Source: Montifringilla adamsi
Taxonomy: Eukaryota; Chordata; Aves; Passeriformes; Passeridae
DNA: 64,000 nucleotides
Reading direction: 5' to 3'
NCBI GenBank assembly: GCA_017590115.1
Contig: JAGGNK010003335.1
Coordinates: forward strand, 3,100,001-3,164,000
Shown: piece after piece, positions 26,770 to 40,100 of the stretch
Layout of the letters: each line of letters starts with the position of its first letter
Numbering within the stretch: the stretch's first letter is position 1
Program-made: the position numbers and the translations under genes
Notes under the pieces: model-generated
Seen by the model: the letters and a program-made list of their open reading frames with translations, nothing else
What the model was told of the DNA's origin: nothing
The model's database searches: none

Positions 26770-27200
26770 TATAGAGAAATCAGTCTGAAAGGTGCCAGCT
26801 GGAGGATCAGTGAACATGAACTGCCAGCCCCTATCAGCCTGCTGGAAGGAAAGTGGGGCTGGGGATGAAAAGGACAGTCCTCAGATGGGTGGAACAGCTT
26901 GGGAAGGGCTGTGGGAACAAAATCAGTCACACAGGCTGAGGGGAACCCTGGGCTGAGCAGGAACACCGAAGAATCAGGATGAGGAAGGTTTTTTTCAGTG
27001 AGAATAGAAAGGAACAGACTTATCCCAAGCAAAAAGGGCTTGGCTGTGTGGAGTGCTGGGTGAGAGCAGCCCTGTGTGTGCTGCCAAGCAGACCCAGGCA
27101 GCTCTCCCAGATCAGAGCCCCAGACACAGCAGAGCCCCTGCACTGTGACTGCTGCCAGCCCTCTCCTCCTCACCTGAGCCACCACAAACACAAATCAAAA
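26770..27200. other. GC-richer patch of unknown origin (possible decayed repeat)
   Basis: A GC-richer block of roughly 430 bases with a 140-codon minus-strand frame and an 85-codon plus-strand frame that overlap. Neither has a recognisable domain; the longer is rich in Pro, Ser and Leu. On the minus strand an AATAAA lies near 27220, just outside the left end of the block as read on that strand, so an old LTR or retroposon is possible. I could not identify a family. Confidence 0.35.
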
Positions 27201-30200
27201 ACAATCTTATTACTTTTATTGAGAACCTTCAGGTGAAATGGTTTGGCCTCCTATCAGGTTTTGGTTGAGAAGACACATCAAACATTTAATTGTGGATTTA
27301 GAATTGGTCATGAAATTACATTAAAAATTAGAGATACCGACTAACTTCAGGTGCTGAGGCAATGCATTTTAATAGTTATGATTTTATTCCATTAATTGTC
27401 TTGATAAGTAATTGACTTCAATAATTTTTTAATTTATCCAGTTCAAGGGTTACTATTTGAAAGAATCTAAACATGCAAAACTTCTTATGGGATTGCATGT
27501 TGAACTTTAATCTGTTACTAGGGGAAAAAAATTAAATAAAGCCCAAATAAAACCAAACAAGAAAACCAGCTAATACCCCACAAACACTGAGCCCTCCAGC
27601 ATGACCTTGCAAAATAGTTTACATCTTTTATAAGCCAAAGTATTTCAAATTAAATAAAGTGCAATTAAAAATATTTTCATCTGTATAGTCAGTTTCTTGA
27701 AAAAACATGAGACTTTAGCTAGCATTATTGTTAGATTTTACTCACAGAAATCTCTTGAACCTATACATGCTTTTTCTATATCTATGTTATCTCAGACATG
27801 TAATTCCATTGTGAAAATCAGAAAGTATAATCTTCATAGTTCTATATTCATCCAAATATCTTCAGCAATTCGATGATATCCATCAAAATCTTTAGGCAGA
27901 TGTGGTATTATTCAAGTACTACGTACACCTTTCTTTTTTCCAAGAAGGAAATGCAAATTTCATGTTCCTAAGTTATATGTGTAACTATTCTTGCTCATCT
28001 AAGTGCTACTTCAGCTGTTGAAACCACAGCCAAATTAAAATAGACAATTTTCCATCTGCTTTTCATATAGCAATCTCTCATTTTTGAGAATACAGAAAGT
28101 ATAGGAAGCTAAAACCTCATTTATGTGACTTAATTTTGAATATTTGAATACACTCTAAGTCTCTGAAAGAAGGTAATAAACACATTCTGGACAAATGCCT
28201 CAAGTGCCTGTGGTGAAGAAACTCATTCACGTTAAGGGAAGAAGGGTCATTAAACACAGACTTGAAAAACTAATGCAGTCACAGGCAACTCTGCAAGGGA
28301 GTTTCTCTAAGGTACTGAGAACGTGCAGGCTTGTTTTAGCTTTAATTTCCAAATGCATCATCATCTTTTTTTAAAGTTCATGAAATCTCAAACCAGCTTT
28401 CTTCTTGAAACTGTTTTCTACCAAGACAAATAATGACAGGCAAAATGAAAAACCTAAAGGTGAGTGGTACTTTGATTTAATGTATAATTACACAGAACTG
28501 CTATCTACATGTGCTCAAAGTAGGCATCAGCCAGTATAATGGCAGCATCAAATGTAAAGAGTCAGGAAATGCTCTCATTGAACTATTGAACCCAATTCAG
28601 TCCTGTACCCAGACACATTAGCACTTCTCCTACAGTGGTTTCTTCTCTATTTGCATGTCATTACACTGTTTAGTTCCATATTCTGCTCCAACATTTAATA
28701 GTTTACAAAATTTCTTTAAATCAAACCACTTGGTTAAATGCCCCAAATGGAACTATTTTTTAGACACATACTGCAGGATCTATACCAGAAAAAAATACGT
28801 AATCATGTAACTCCCAGAGATTTCACCCACCAAATTAGTTTTGAAAACAGTCTTACTTAGGAGTCCAAAATTTGCATTCTGTATTTACTAGCATTGACTT
28901 AAAATATGTTGTTCTGCAAGAAATCCTGGCTATAAACTCCTTCAGATGCAGTATTCCTGAAAAGGCATGCCAAACAGATACCAAAACAAACTCCATTTTA
29001 TTTCATTGTTCATTTGTACCTAACATTGACACAGTAAGCACAGGAGAGCTTCAGAGGAGGTGGGCTCATGAGTCCAGCAGGTGTGGAAGGGAGCTTGCCA
29101 TTCCAGATGGGAGGATGTGGGATCATTGGATGCATTCTTACAGATCGGCGATAAATAGCTTTAAGTTTCTAAATATCCGTGAATAAGTAGAAAGAAAACA
29201 GTTGAATGCAAACACAACTGTTGTCACAAGGACACTCGTGTGTTCAGCTCTGGTCTCCCACCCCAGGGAGAAAGCAGGCAGTTACAGGTATAGCAGATTT
29301 TCCATTTCAGTACCACTTCCAGTGTCCCATTTCAGCACCATGCCATTGCAATGCCATTGACCTCACCCCTGCACACAGAAGATAAAACAACCCTTAAAAT
29401 GATTCTGCTAATGGACCAGCATCTCAGAATCTGTGAAATACAATCACCTCATCAATCATTCACAATCATTATTTTTTATATCTTCTATAAAAGGAAATGA
29501 AAGAGTAGATTACCAACTCTATATCCATCCCTCCCCTATTCTGCCTAGTACAGCATTAACAGGCCCTGATAAAAGGCACACCAGCAACTCCTGAGCCAGT
29601 GACACAAGTGCAGTGATAAGCCACATAAAATATTCATAACTAGAACTTTAGATGTAGGCAGATGCCCAACAAGAGCATACAAGCTTTGTCAGGAATCACT
29701 GAGAGATTGAAAGCATACTTAAAGGATTTATTAAAGCAATCAGAAGAAGCCTCTACTCAGTCACCATGATTGCAAGGAGTTTATGGCCATGTATTTAATC
29801 TCCCTGCTCTGTAACAGATAAGTTATGCTTTCTTGTGATTTGTGCACAAAGAGTTTTTTCATTCTTTTCTAGCACTATAAAGATCAGAAGTACCATTTCT
29901 ACCTTGCTAAGTGAAGCATTAATAGGAATGCCAGCAGCAAGATGAAACATGTAATAAATATGAAGGTTTAACATTATAAAGATTTATAATACACAGAATG
30001 GAGCCCTTGATTATGAGATAACATTATTACCTTTTGTTATAGGAAAAAATAATTTCATGACAGGGATTTTTTTTTCCAGCATTATATTCAGGGACACCAG
30101 AGTTCAACAAAAAATTGTGTGAATGTACCACTGTTAAGCAGTTATCTTAATACCATTTAATCAAACAGAACACCAGAAGTTACTAACACACATCAGTTCA

Positions 30201-30939
30201 CCTTTTACAGAGAAATGCATTAAAAAAAAGTGGTTTTAGCTCATAAAAAATAAGCCTGTTATTAAGGTCAGCTAGCAGGAAAACTTACTGAAGGAGAGAA
30301 AAAGCAATTGCTAATTGAAGCAAAAGAATAGAAGCAAGTAACTGTACCAAAACTTGGGTGTATACATATACAGAGAATTTACACTTATGATAATGCACCC
30401 TTGCATTATCTCTACAAGATGGTTGCTATATTCTTATTTGACACTGGCCATTATAAGGACTGGAGAGCTGAGCTCATTAACATAACCAAAAGAATGGAAG
30501 AATACACTTTTTTCTCTCATTTTAACTTGCTGCCTACAGCTTCTCGTAGTTTGCATTGACCTTTCCTTAAGCAAGCCTCAGAAACATCAGCTGTGCTCTG
30601 GAGCCGTTCAAAATATTTCACATGCAGAACAGACCTGACAGACCTTGGCTTCCCCACTGGGTTTGCAAGAACTACTGAAAAACTCTTCCTTATTTTGGAT
30701 CATTTTTCTCTTCAACAAAATCAGTGTGCACATAAGCAGCTTTAAAAAGTTTTCTGACAGAGGACAAAAAAAAGCATTGCTTCATTGTAGAGATGAAAAT
30801 ACACAGAATGTAGGATTTGTTACAAAAACTATGTCACAGCACATGCCTCAGTTGAGACAGCCACTACACACAGAATATCACCAGACAATTTCAGAAGGAT
30901 TTAAGCATTCACCTGTACAGGGTAACACCACACCACAAC
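27201..30939. other. Non-coding stretch, no gene supported
   Basis: A+T-rich unique DNA. A 104-codon plus-strand frame at 28872-29186 has no recognisable domain and no splice context that I trust. Near 29300-29350 the phrase CCATTTCAG(T/C)ACCA occurs twice within about 30 bases. No known mobile element or RNA gene was recognised. Confidence 0.6.
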
Positions 30940-31200
30940 AGAAGGCTTCAGGTGTCTGCCCATACAGAATAGCATCAGGTCACTTCTGAAGGCCACAAGC
31001 TTCTGCCCTTCTTGTCCTTCAGCCCAGCCTTTCAGCCGCTCCTGCTCACGCCCTGCCCCTGTGTTCCCTCTGCTCCCTTTGGTGGTTGCTCAGTGCCCCT
31101 GGGCACTCCATGGCTCATTGCTGTCAGTGCTGCTCACCTGCTGCTCACAGCTGTGCCACTGGGGATGGGGCTGGGCCAGCCCCGTCCCAATTACACAAAC
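30940..31200. other. GC-richer patch, possible uncharacterised interspersed repeat
   Basis: About 260 bases, rich in CTGCTC and GCCCCTG words and sharply bounded by A+T-rich DNA on both sides. The text feels like a repeated passerine element, but I cannot name the family. A 94-codon plus-strand frame crosses it and has no recognisable domain. It contains few CpGs, as expected for old methylated repeat DNA. Confidence 0.35.
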
Positions 31201-33399
31201 TGTGTGTGCCTACAAAACTTAACTATCATCATCTTATGTTTCTTTTTTCTTAATTTGGCAGAGGCCCTCTTTCCCATTGTCAATGGATGTCATTAACAAA
31301 AATTTCCTTCTTTTTTATTTAGAAATGGGCACATGAGTCTTTCACGCTTAACATAAAAGAAGGGACCTCCTCAGCCAGGGAAGGACTCTTCAGTAGATAC
31401 TAAAAAATGCTGATCTTTGTATCCACTGTTTTTGTCCATAACAATGGCACAAAAAATCGATTAAATGCTTAGACATAGTGTGGGGACTTTTCCTTCATCT
31501 CACATCCTTCATCTCAATTTAATTTTACCTAATCTGATCACATGAGTTTCCCATAGTGAACTCAACATTTGTCTTTCACTCTCACTCTTTGCTGCACCTT
31601 TGTTATAATTCAAAGAAAGAAAGGTCTGGTGGCCTGATCAAAGGAGGGTGTCACATACTTGCTAAATTGGGCACATATCCAAAACCAGTTCTTACACAGA
31701 AACTATGAAGATTTTACATTAGATGTAAACACTTCCGTATAGAGTAATTCCAAATATTTTATTACAAATACTCTATACCAGCTGTAACTGCAGTAACAAA
31801 ACTGAAATTTCCCCAGGTATTTAATATCATAAGAAGATTGAAGCAACTGTTCTAAAAAACTTAAAGAACGTAATCATATCTTTGTTCTGCTGCACCTACA
31901 TTCACTTACATTCATGCTTCTTTATTCACTAAAACTCAGACTGCTAAAATATTTTGCAAATAAGTATTTTTTCCCTGACAAACCACAAGAAATAAGAACT
32001 CTTTCTTTCTCTGCTGACCCCAAGACTTTAGTGTGTTCAAAACATATTATGCACATGAGTGTGGCATATGCATAACCATTTCCCAGTCTGAAATAAAACC
32101 TTCTCTCTCCTATCCACTTCTATTTTCTTCTGGAACAGAAAAGTCTTAAAGAAATTCCAGGATCTTAGCAATCAAGACAGCATTTACTTTACATTCTGCT
32201 CCAACAGAAACAGAATGCACAGTGCACAAAGAGGAAAATTAGATATGAAATGGTGGTTTGGCAAAGCTTACAATTCTGTTACTGCTATACAAATATCCCT
32301 GGGTTCTAATCAGGCAGTGCAGATCTGTTGTTTTAGTTTGTCTGGAACTCAAAACCCATAATTTTGTTCTAAACTTTCAAACTGAATAAATGCAAAGCAC
32401 AAGAATTTCACAGCTTTCTCCTCAAAGTAAAAATTAATCACGATTTCCAAAACTTGTTGTGTATGAAAACATATGTACATGCTCTTCAGAGCTCTTGCAC
32501 AAACAAAATTCACTTTCACCTACCAAACTTTTAACAACAGATATCCAAGTGAAACCCCAGTCCCTTTTAGCCAAAGCCTAATGAATCCATAACTGCCTAT
32601 CACCCAGCGAACTTAAAAATTTGGTAAAGAAGTTATAGGGGTTAAACTGTCTTAGAGAATATTTTACAGGTTCAGAAAAGCCTCAGCTTCTTTTATGTTT
32701 TAACTGTAGCCCACATTAAAAGGTTTTATTTCAAATCAGAGCTCCATATCTAACAGAGAAATTGTTATATGAAGACAAATTTTCATGTTAAATGAATAAT
32801 AAATTATAGGTTGTGTGTCTCTTTGATTTTAGAGGATGCATAATTTACAACAATAAATAATTAACATATCAAAGGCTTCTAATTTAACTGATGCCTTCAG
32901 CACCAGCACAGCCAAAGTACAAAACATTCTGTTTGGTGCTTGTAATCCATATTTGTGGTGGAGATGAGGAGCTATATACAAGTAGTTATGTTTCCCAATA
33001 TGTAATTTTTGCTTATCACTTAAAAGTATTAATAAATATCAGAAAGCTCAATTTCTGACATATGATCTGTAAGCATACTGCATCAGAGGGAAAAAAGCAA
33101 GCGTAATGAGCAGTGTGCTGTTATAAACAGCATTTCAGCCAGAAATATTTAATGCAAGCTTTATTTTTAAGGGGTGTTAAGCTTTTTAAAGGCAGCTTAT
33201 AGATGTAGCAAAAAATCATTGTCGTAGAAGATGGCTCATCTCTAGATAAAAGAAAAACAGCGCTATTTCTCTTTGGAAAAACAGGTGTTAAATTTCTTTT
33301 TAGTACTTGTGTTCTTTAATTAGCCTAACATCTATGCCTTCAGCAAAATTGTTTGTAACAGACAAGATCAAGAAGGACGTAAAAGCAAGTTTTTCTCAC
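31201..33399. other. Non-coding A+T-rich stretch, no gene seen
   Basis: Uniformly A+T-rich with very few open frames above 60 codons. No repeat, RNA gene or strong motif cluster was noticed. Confidence 0.65.
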
Positions 33400-33984
33400 T
33401 ATTCCATAACTGAACACGTAATTCAAGCAACGTGCAGGCAAGTAATTCCAGTTCCTCAAGTAATGCTGCTCCAAAACAGGTGACACAGACATTTCTGGAG
33501 AGGAAGCCAAGCTGGAGCAGAGCTGCTGAGATAAACTTCTGCCAAACCCACACCTCAGAGCTTACCAAAGCGAGCCAGGACAGCCCTGGGCTGGAGAGCA
33601 AGGCCTGAGCCCACATCATCCCTGGAGCAACGTGGGCTGACAAAATACCTGGGCCTTCAGAATAGCTCCCCCCTTGCCAGCGAGAGCATCCATGGCTGCA
33701 CTTCCAGCACACACAGAGAAAATGTTTTGTCCTCGAAGACCACAATCAGGTCATCATCCTGCAGCTGGACAGTTGTGACTGCAGCTCATGGTTAAACAGA
33801 GGGTTATTTTTAGCAGGCTGAGCCTATTTTCAGATTTCTAAGCAAACCCAACAATAAAGCAGTAACTCAGGGATTTGGTGGAGGTGTAACGGAACTCTCA
33901 TGGCTTGCTTCCTTTGAGAGGGTGCAGGGCACATGTCCCTCAGTCCATCCTGGGGGCAGTCTGTCCGTCTCCCCCTCCCCACCA
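33400..33984. other. GC-richer flank upstream of the LTR
   Basis: A GC-richer block immediately left of the LTR at 33985. It carries a 125-codon minus-strand frame (33368-33745) with no recognisable retroviral or cellular domain. It could be internal retroviral sequence too decayed to recognise, an older insertion, or ordinary DNA. No purine-rich tract typical of a retroviral 3' plus-strand primer was identified with confidence. Confidence 0.35.
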
Positions 33985-34310
33985 CGTGGATGCCATGGGA
34001 CAGAGAGAGAGAGAAACGGCAAGCGTTTCTCACAGCGGCTCGTGAGAATTTTTAGGGAGGTGTAAGGATGTGATAACTTGTCAGTATAAACAATCTGCCG
34101 GTGGTGTTTTTCTACTTCATCTTTCCGTTCTTCTCAAGGACGGTGTATGAGGAAGGTGTTTTTGTTAGTTAGCCAATCAAACAGAACGTATCGTATCACT
34201 CTATAAAACCCGCGCGGTTCTCTTGAACAAAGCCTTCTTTTGCTCTTTCTGCAGAACTGCCTCCCGCCTGTTCCTGAGTCATTCTTGGTGCAAGAGTGAC
34301 ACCACAACCC
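33985..34310 (+). mobile_element. Solo LTR of an endogenous retrovirus (probably ERVK-like)
   Basis: The block has ordered LTR parts on the plus strand. A U3-like region carries a GAGAGAGAGA run and a CTCAC...GTGAG inverted pair. A CCAAT box follows at 34173-34179, a TATAAAA box at 34202-34208 and a degraded poly-A signal AACAAA at 34226-34231, then a TTCTTTTGCTCTTTCTGC segment and a U5-like end near GAGTGACACCA. The CCAAT-TATA-poly-A spacing is the compact arrangement known from alpha- and beta-like retroviral LTRs. No gag, pol or env is recognisable beside it, so a solo LTR is most likely. Both boundaries are approximate and no target-site duplication was identified. Confidence 0.65.
34173..34208 (+). 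promoter_or_regulatory. CCAAT box and TATA box of the LTR promoter
   Basis: CCAATCA at 34173-34179 and TATAAAA at 34202-34208 are 22 bases apart, in the same orientation, and are followed by a GC-rich CCCGCGCGG start region. They look like an intact core promoter that could drive transcription rightward from about 34230. Activity cannot be judged from sequence. Confidence 0.55.
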
Positions 34311-36999
34311 TTCTGTTACTGCACAGTGACAGGAACAGACACACCACAGCTCTGCACCACTCCTCACCCAGCTCTCCAGACCCTGCTGGTTGAAGAGGAC
34401 ACCTGCCCAGCAGTGTGAGCGAAGCAGGAGATGGAGCCTGCAGCCCAGAGCAGCCTCCTGCCCCTTCTGCTTTGTGACCTCCTGGTGCAGACTTGAGAAC
34501 TTCACCAACATCCATCAAGAACCTACATTCCTCATCATATACAGAACAAAGCGTGACTGAATAGAGTGCTGCATTTCTCCAAGTCCTTGATGCTGAATAT
34601 CAGCTTCTGTGAGGTCACAGGAAGAATAAAAATTGTGCAACAGATTGTAAAGAAAATCTACAGTAGTATATGTTAAATATATATGTACACACATGCACAA
34701 TTTGTAAAAAGTATTTGAATTGGAATTCAGAAGGCTGTCTAATAAAAGCATTTGATTCTTTTTCTTAGAGTAAGTGTTGTGGTTGGAATAAAAAGTGCTG
34801 TTCAGCTGCAAATGGCAGTCAAATGCCTGAGTTTGGGCTGAGAAAAGAGAAATCAAACAAGTGTGCAATTATAAAAAACAGATATAATTTTCACGCCCAG
34901 AAAAATACATTAAAATTTTATGTTAATGTCAATGGAACAAAGATTTCATCAAAAATGTTTGCAGGGAGAGACCCTTAATTACATCCATGATAAGAAAAGC
35001 ATCTCTGCAGTCCAGTTGTAATCACATGAAGCCTTATGAAATACAGCTTTAAGAAGGAAAGATAAAAGGCTGTGGACTAACAAAAATCAGTAGCTATTTA
35101 TGTTTATTTTCTAACACACAAGGCTTGTCAATAGCATGATTGAAGATCACCAGAGAGCAGTGTTAAAATGTCTCCAATTGGCTCCAGAATTATAACTTGT
35201 TTTCTCCTTTAAGCATACATTATTCCTGACTTTACTACATAGGTATAAAAAGATGGAAAGTTAACAGCAGTATAGCAGGGCAAATACTTAATGAGTCAAT
35301 TCCTATGCAAATATTTCAATCAACCAAAACAGACTAAAATGTCAGTGTGGTCATTTCTGCAGTTAACTACACCTGCATATTTACTGCCTGTTTAAGAATA
35401 AGGGGTCATTAAGTACTTTGTATCTGTGTAATCACATGTATGCCCTCATTATGCATTTACTTTATCCCAGGTCTAATGACTGAGCAGCACCTGGCTGGCA
35501 GGTTCAGGCAGCAACATAATCTGGCCTTGTAGTACACAGGATTAATCAGGATACAAACTGCACTCAGGGCCTGACAGGAGTCCTGAAAACATGTTCTGTG
35601 TGGGTTCTCACCAGCACTCAGAGCGAGCTGAAGAGCAGTGTGTGTCTGTGGACCAGCCACAGTGCAGACATGAGAACATCACAGACTGTTCAATAAGTGT
35701 TGCTTCTTTGGCGTTGGTTAATGACCTGTGATTTGGTACAATTCCCTTTGTCCGGATGGAATGAGTTTACATGCCCAAGATCTCAGCAAGGGAGTGAAGC
35801 AGCAGGGCTGTTTCAGTGAGCTTCCCTTGCTGGAATGACAGCTCAGAGCACTCAGCTTGCCCTTTATCTTTGAAGATTCTTATTTGTCTACCATTTCACA
35901 GCAAGCAGTTCTGATGAATAGTGCAATTAACCTTTCCATTATTAAAACAATTAATTGCAAAAATTAAAGACATGACAAGGGCTAAATACTAATGCATAAA
36001 TTATCAGGTTCAGGAATTGTAATTATTAATCTATGTACACTAATTGTGAAATAAACAAAGAGGACAAATTGTAATCAGAAGTCAGTGCTGGGATTGATGG
36101 TCATTTGTTTTTCCTGTAAAAAGAGAAATGCACCATTTTGCTCTTGACATAAAGAATTAATTCATACCAAGCCTTAAACTAGAGTATTTTTTCTCTTGAG
36201 AATGATGTAGAATCCAAAAATAGCTAAAGTTTAGTTTTGTTTCTACAGCAATGTAAGATTCCATCAAAGAAATTTACATGTCAATGTAAAAATATCTGCC
36301 TCAACTACTCCTGCAGTGAATCTCCATCACATTTTCATTTTATGTAGCTATAATTTGACTAAGTACTGTGAAATTCTTGTAACAATGCAATATTACAATG
36401 TTGCAAGACACAATATTAAAAAAAAAACCACTGATCTGACACATGGCCATATAACCTTGATGATTAATAACCGCACTGAAGTATTTCACCTATGGGAGGA
36501 GAAGCTGCCTCACCAGCAGGGCACATCTGTGCTACCAAAGGGTGTGTTTGGTGGAGAAGAAACACAGATTGACCTAGCCAAGAATTATTTTTTTCCTGTG
36601 GAAAGTGTCAACAGTTCCACAATCTTTCCCCTTAAAGACTCAGGGATACAGCTATGAAGATTTATTTTGTCCCATTGCTTTGTGCCAGAAATACTGAAAA
36701 CATCCAACTTTAATCATCTGCTTACTTCCCTCAAGCAGTTCTCCAGTCTCCTAGGCCTCCTTCTCCCCCCATTCAAACTAAAAATACATTTTTCCTTAGA
36801 GCAGGCCCACCTTCCCTTGAGTCATTGCTTTAAAAGCTGCGATGTTGCCACAGCAGGATTCAAACCCTGAGCAATGGTCCCATGAAATAAATGATGGTGG
36901 AGCATCAACTGCTGTCACTGTACTCAACAGAGCTTCTTCCTTCCTTCCATGCTGTTAATAACAGGACGCATTTAACAAGTTTCAAATGGTTCCATCAAT
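34311..36999. other. Non-coding stretch; GC-richer first 200 bases
   Basis: The segment 34311-34510 is GC-richer and could be leader sequence left from the LTR insertion, but no primer-binding site was recognised. The rest is A+T-rich. A 125-codon minus-strand frame at 34134-34511 runs antisense through the LTR and is not a gene. A homeodomain-motif cluster at 35924-36046 is listed separately. At 36850 a GATTCAAACCC matches a tRNA B-box, but no A-box or cloverleaf accompanies it. Confidence 0.55.
35924..36046. promoter_or_regulatory. Homeodomain/POU motif cluster, candidate conserved non-coding element
   Basis: Within about 120 bases there are CAATTAA (35924), the perfect palindrome CAATTAATTG (35948-35957), TAATGCATAAATTA (near 35990), GTAATTATTAAT (near 36019) and TAATTG (36041). 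TAATTG/CAATTA is the homeodomain core, and ATGCATAA resembles a POU octamer variant. The local sequence has no microsatellite character. Developmental enhancer function is inference. Confidence 0.25.
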
Positions 37000-37011
37000 T
37001 AAAAAGAAAAA

Positions 37012-37042
<31 letters not shown>

Positions 37043-37117
37043 ACAAAAAAAACCAACAAAAAACCTCTTTCAAAACCAAAGAAATAAAAAAAAAACCAGC
37101 GCCAAAAAAACCAAACC
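37000..37117. repeat. A-rich low-complexity tract with CAAA units
   Basis: Starts as A5GA10, continues as four CAAA units, then A-runs of 7-11 separated by CC or CAAC, and ends in a C-run. The plus-strand frame through it encodes Lys/Asn/Thr low-complexity sequence and is an artefact. This is the same repeat class as the TTTG tract at 46238-46490, in the opposite orientation. Confidence 0.9.
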
Positions 37118-40100
37118 CCCCTCCACAGAAGTCCATCATGTAAAGGCACAATTATAAAACATCAGCTAAGTTAGTTGTACCTATAAAGTATCTCGGCAGC
37201 ACCTGATGCAGGAATGTTTTGATTGGGAGATCTGTGAAGTCCAGAAGTTGGATAATGATGATGTTAAAACCCACAGTGCCAGAGACCTTTAGCACTAGAG
37301 AAAAAGCTTCAAAGAACAGTCAGTGTGCTGAAGGAAGGACATTTTGCTCACAGAAGGACATCACCCCCTCACAGCTCTGGAAAGAAAAGCAGACTTTTTC
37401 CCTTTAAACCAGGTCCCACTTCACATAACATTTATTTTTGCATGTCACCTTTGGTCCCACACACAAGTCCAGTGTCAGTGACTGGATCACTTGTACTTCA
37501 GTGAAACCATGCCACCTACACAGAAAAATTGTGAGGAATTCCTGAAGAGCTGTCAGGCAATTATCAGCTGGCTCCCACTTGGCCTTGTGGCTGGCCAGCT
37601 GACTCCAGAACCTCGTGTCCTGACAGCACCGTGGCATGCTTAAATAATGAGTTTATAACCTAATTTTCACACTGCCAGTTAAAAACCAAACAAACATCTT
37701 TAGATATCAGATAGTTCATTGAATTTTTCAACAAGTGGTTCATTTCACAAGCACCATGGTTTGGCAGCAATACATTGATGAGAAAACTGCTTAAATAGTC
37801 AGTCTCTTAGTGTAGGCAAGGCATGTGCAGGATCTCCAGAAGCACTGACCCCTTTGTAAGGCAGCACAACTACAGTCAACAATAGCAAGAAAAATTAAGG
37901 CATCCTTTTACAGTGCAGTGTATGGCACCAGTAAATGGCATTATTTTTATGATCACCTTTTCACAAGGACGACATCACAGAAAACATTAATTGATAATAA
38001 ATTCTGAATTATTAAAGCAAAGTTCTGGCAAATCCTCTTTCATGTCTTCTCATTCTTTTGATTTCTTTGTTGTCTGTACACTTTTACAAAATTTACATTT
38101 ATTCATGCCAAGGATACAGCTAAAAAGGGCAATGGTACAGTACACATTCTGAAAACAGCTATATCACTGATAACAGATTAGGCATATTCCCAGAGTTAAT
38201 TATAAGTGTTTGTGCTTGAATGTCAATGCAGGAAAACATAATCTTGTTACAATATAAAAAGTTATTATATAATGGCCTTTCCTGAAATACAGTTTACTAG
38301 AGCATAGCAGGTGGCAGACAGAAGGCTGAGAAATGTAACAAGCAATTACATTACAGAATTTTCCCCTGCACTTTCATTAGCTAAATTTCTTCCTATTTTA
38401 ATCTGATCTTTTTAATAATGTGTCAGGACTGACACTCCATGGACATGAAGCTCAGAAAGGTCATGGTTGAATAAATGCATCTATTTAATTTTTCTCTTCA
38501 ACTAGCTTTAAAAATTAATTTATCTGATTGCTCAGGCTATTATATAAAATTTGTTGGATTTTGTGTATTACTAATAGGCACCTTCCTTGTATTTTTGCTC
38601 ACTACTGCCTAGATGAGGTTTTTCTAATTCTTGCTGATGGCTGATTAAAGAAACAATAAAACAGTGACAAAAGTCAATTCTGTAAAGTTCCCACAAGGCT
38701 TCAAACAGATCTGGAATTAAGGAGAAGGAAAGCATCAGAATGGTTTTCAAACACAGTCTTGGGGTACAGTATTATTTTAACAATTCATTTCACTGCCACA
38801 CCACAAACCCACACATTCAGCAGTGCTGCCAGCCCAAGAAAGGCAAGAAATGCTGGATGTGCTTAAGACAAGAAAGCTGCATTAAGCATGTCCAGCAATC
38901 AAAGGAGCAGAGTTTATCACATCATTTCTTTTCAGGTGTGCTCAGGCAAATAGATTAATTTACCACCAAATCATAACATAGGAACTGCTACATAAAATAG
39001 GTCTATTCCAAAATATCTTCATGAAAATACCTTAAAGCTTTTTCAATGTTTGGTGAGGTTTGTAGAGAGAACTAGGGGGAAAAAATCAATTTAATGAAGC
39101 ATTTCTCAATTTTTAAGTATTTTTTCTTTTAATTTTTTTGACCATTTTTTCAATTTCATAAATCCTGTGTGTATCTTGCTTCCAAAGATACTTTTCAGGG
39201 GATCAAAATGGTTACATTTTTGATAGGGAAATTAAACTCCTGAAAGATCTGTCTAATCTTTGGTGACATACTAAGGCATTTATAAAGGCTGATTTACTTG
39301 ATACCAAGTAAATCCAGATTAGCTATGATGAAGAGAATGAAATTACAGTATTACATGAATGAATGGTGAGACTGACCTTGTTTTAGAGAGTTTTATAAAG
39401 AAATATTGACAGACATTTCTGTGGGCTCAGAAGTACTTCCCTGTTAGGTGTTGCAGCAGTCAAGAAAATTGGTCAGTAGAGGAAAAGAATCAAAACATTG
39501 TCACAAGATGAGGCCTTGTTTAATTTGGAAAAAAAAAAAACAAACATTCACCCATCACCTTTTACACTTGAGATGCAAAATATTTCCCTGCATTGAAGTT
39601 TCTGCATGCCCTCAGCTTCATGCAAGTTTGGGAAGAATTACCAGTGAACTATTTCATTTATACCTCCCAAGATACACTAACCCAATGAATTCAAACCCAA
39701 ACATGGATCCATACATTAATTGCACTGCCCTCATGTAATAAACCTTGCTGAAGGTGTTAAACCCGAGCTCACCATGGATGCTGTTTGTGGCCTCTTGGGA
39801 GCTGTGTAATTCAGAAGGTATAGCTCACTGTATAAAAGTGATATAAATAAGAAATAAGTTACAGTACATTTACTGCAGCTACTTCCACAATTTTTCCTTA
39901 ACATTCCAAAAGTAAATCAGTTCCCCTGAGCTGTACAAGTTGTAGATAAGATTGGAGTAAAACTTGCAGATTTCACATTTGTGTATAATACTTTTCAAAT
40001 GAGTAAGCCTTGCCTAGAGACTTCAGTCACTTCAGACTTGCCCCAAACTCAAGTAAGTTATGAGATTGAAGAGATTACAACTGTCATCTTTATCTTTTAC

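Noticed and set aside
26769..27191. 140-codon minus-strand frame
   Set aside because: Overlaps a plus-strand frame in a GC-rich patch and reads as Pro/Ser/Leu-rich low-information sequence with no domain.
29331..29345. TTCAGCACC half-site of an RE1/NRSF element
   Set aside because: Only the left half matches; the expected GGACAGCGCC-type right half is absent.
36840..36870. tRNA-like B-box GATTCAAACCC
   Set aside because: No A-box at the right distance upstream and no cloverleaf pairing could be found.
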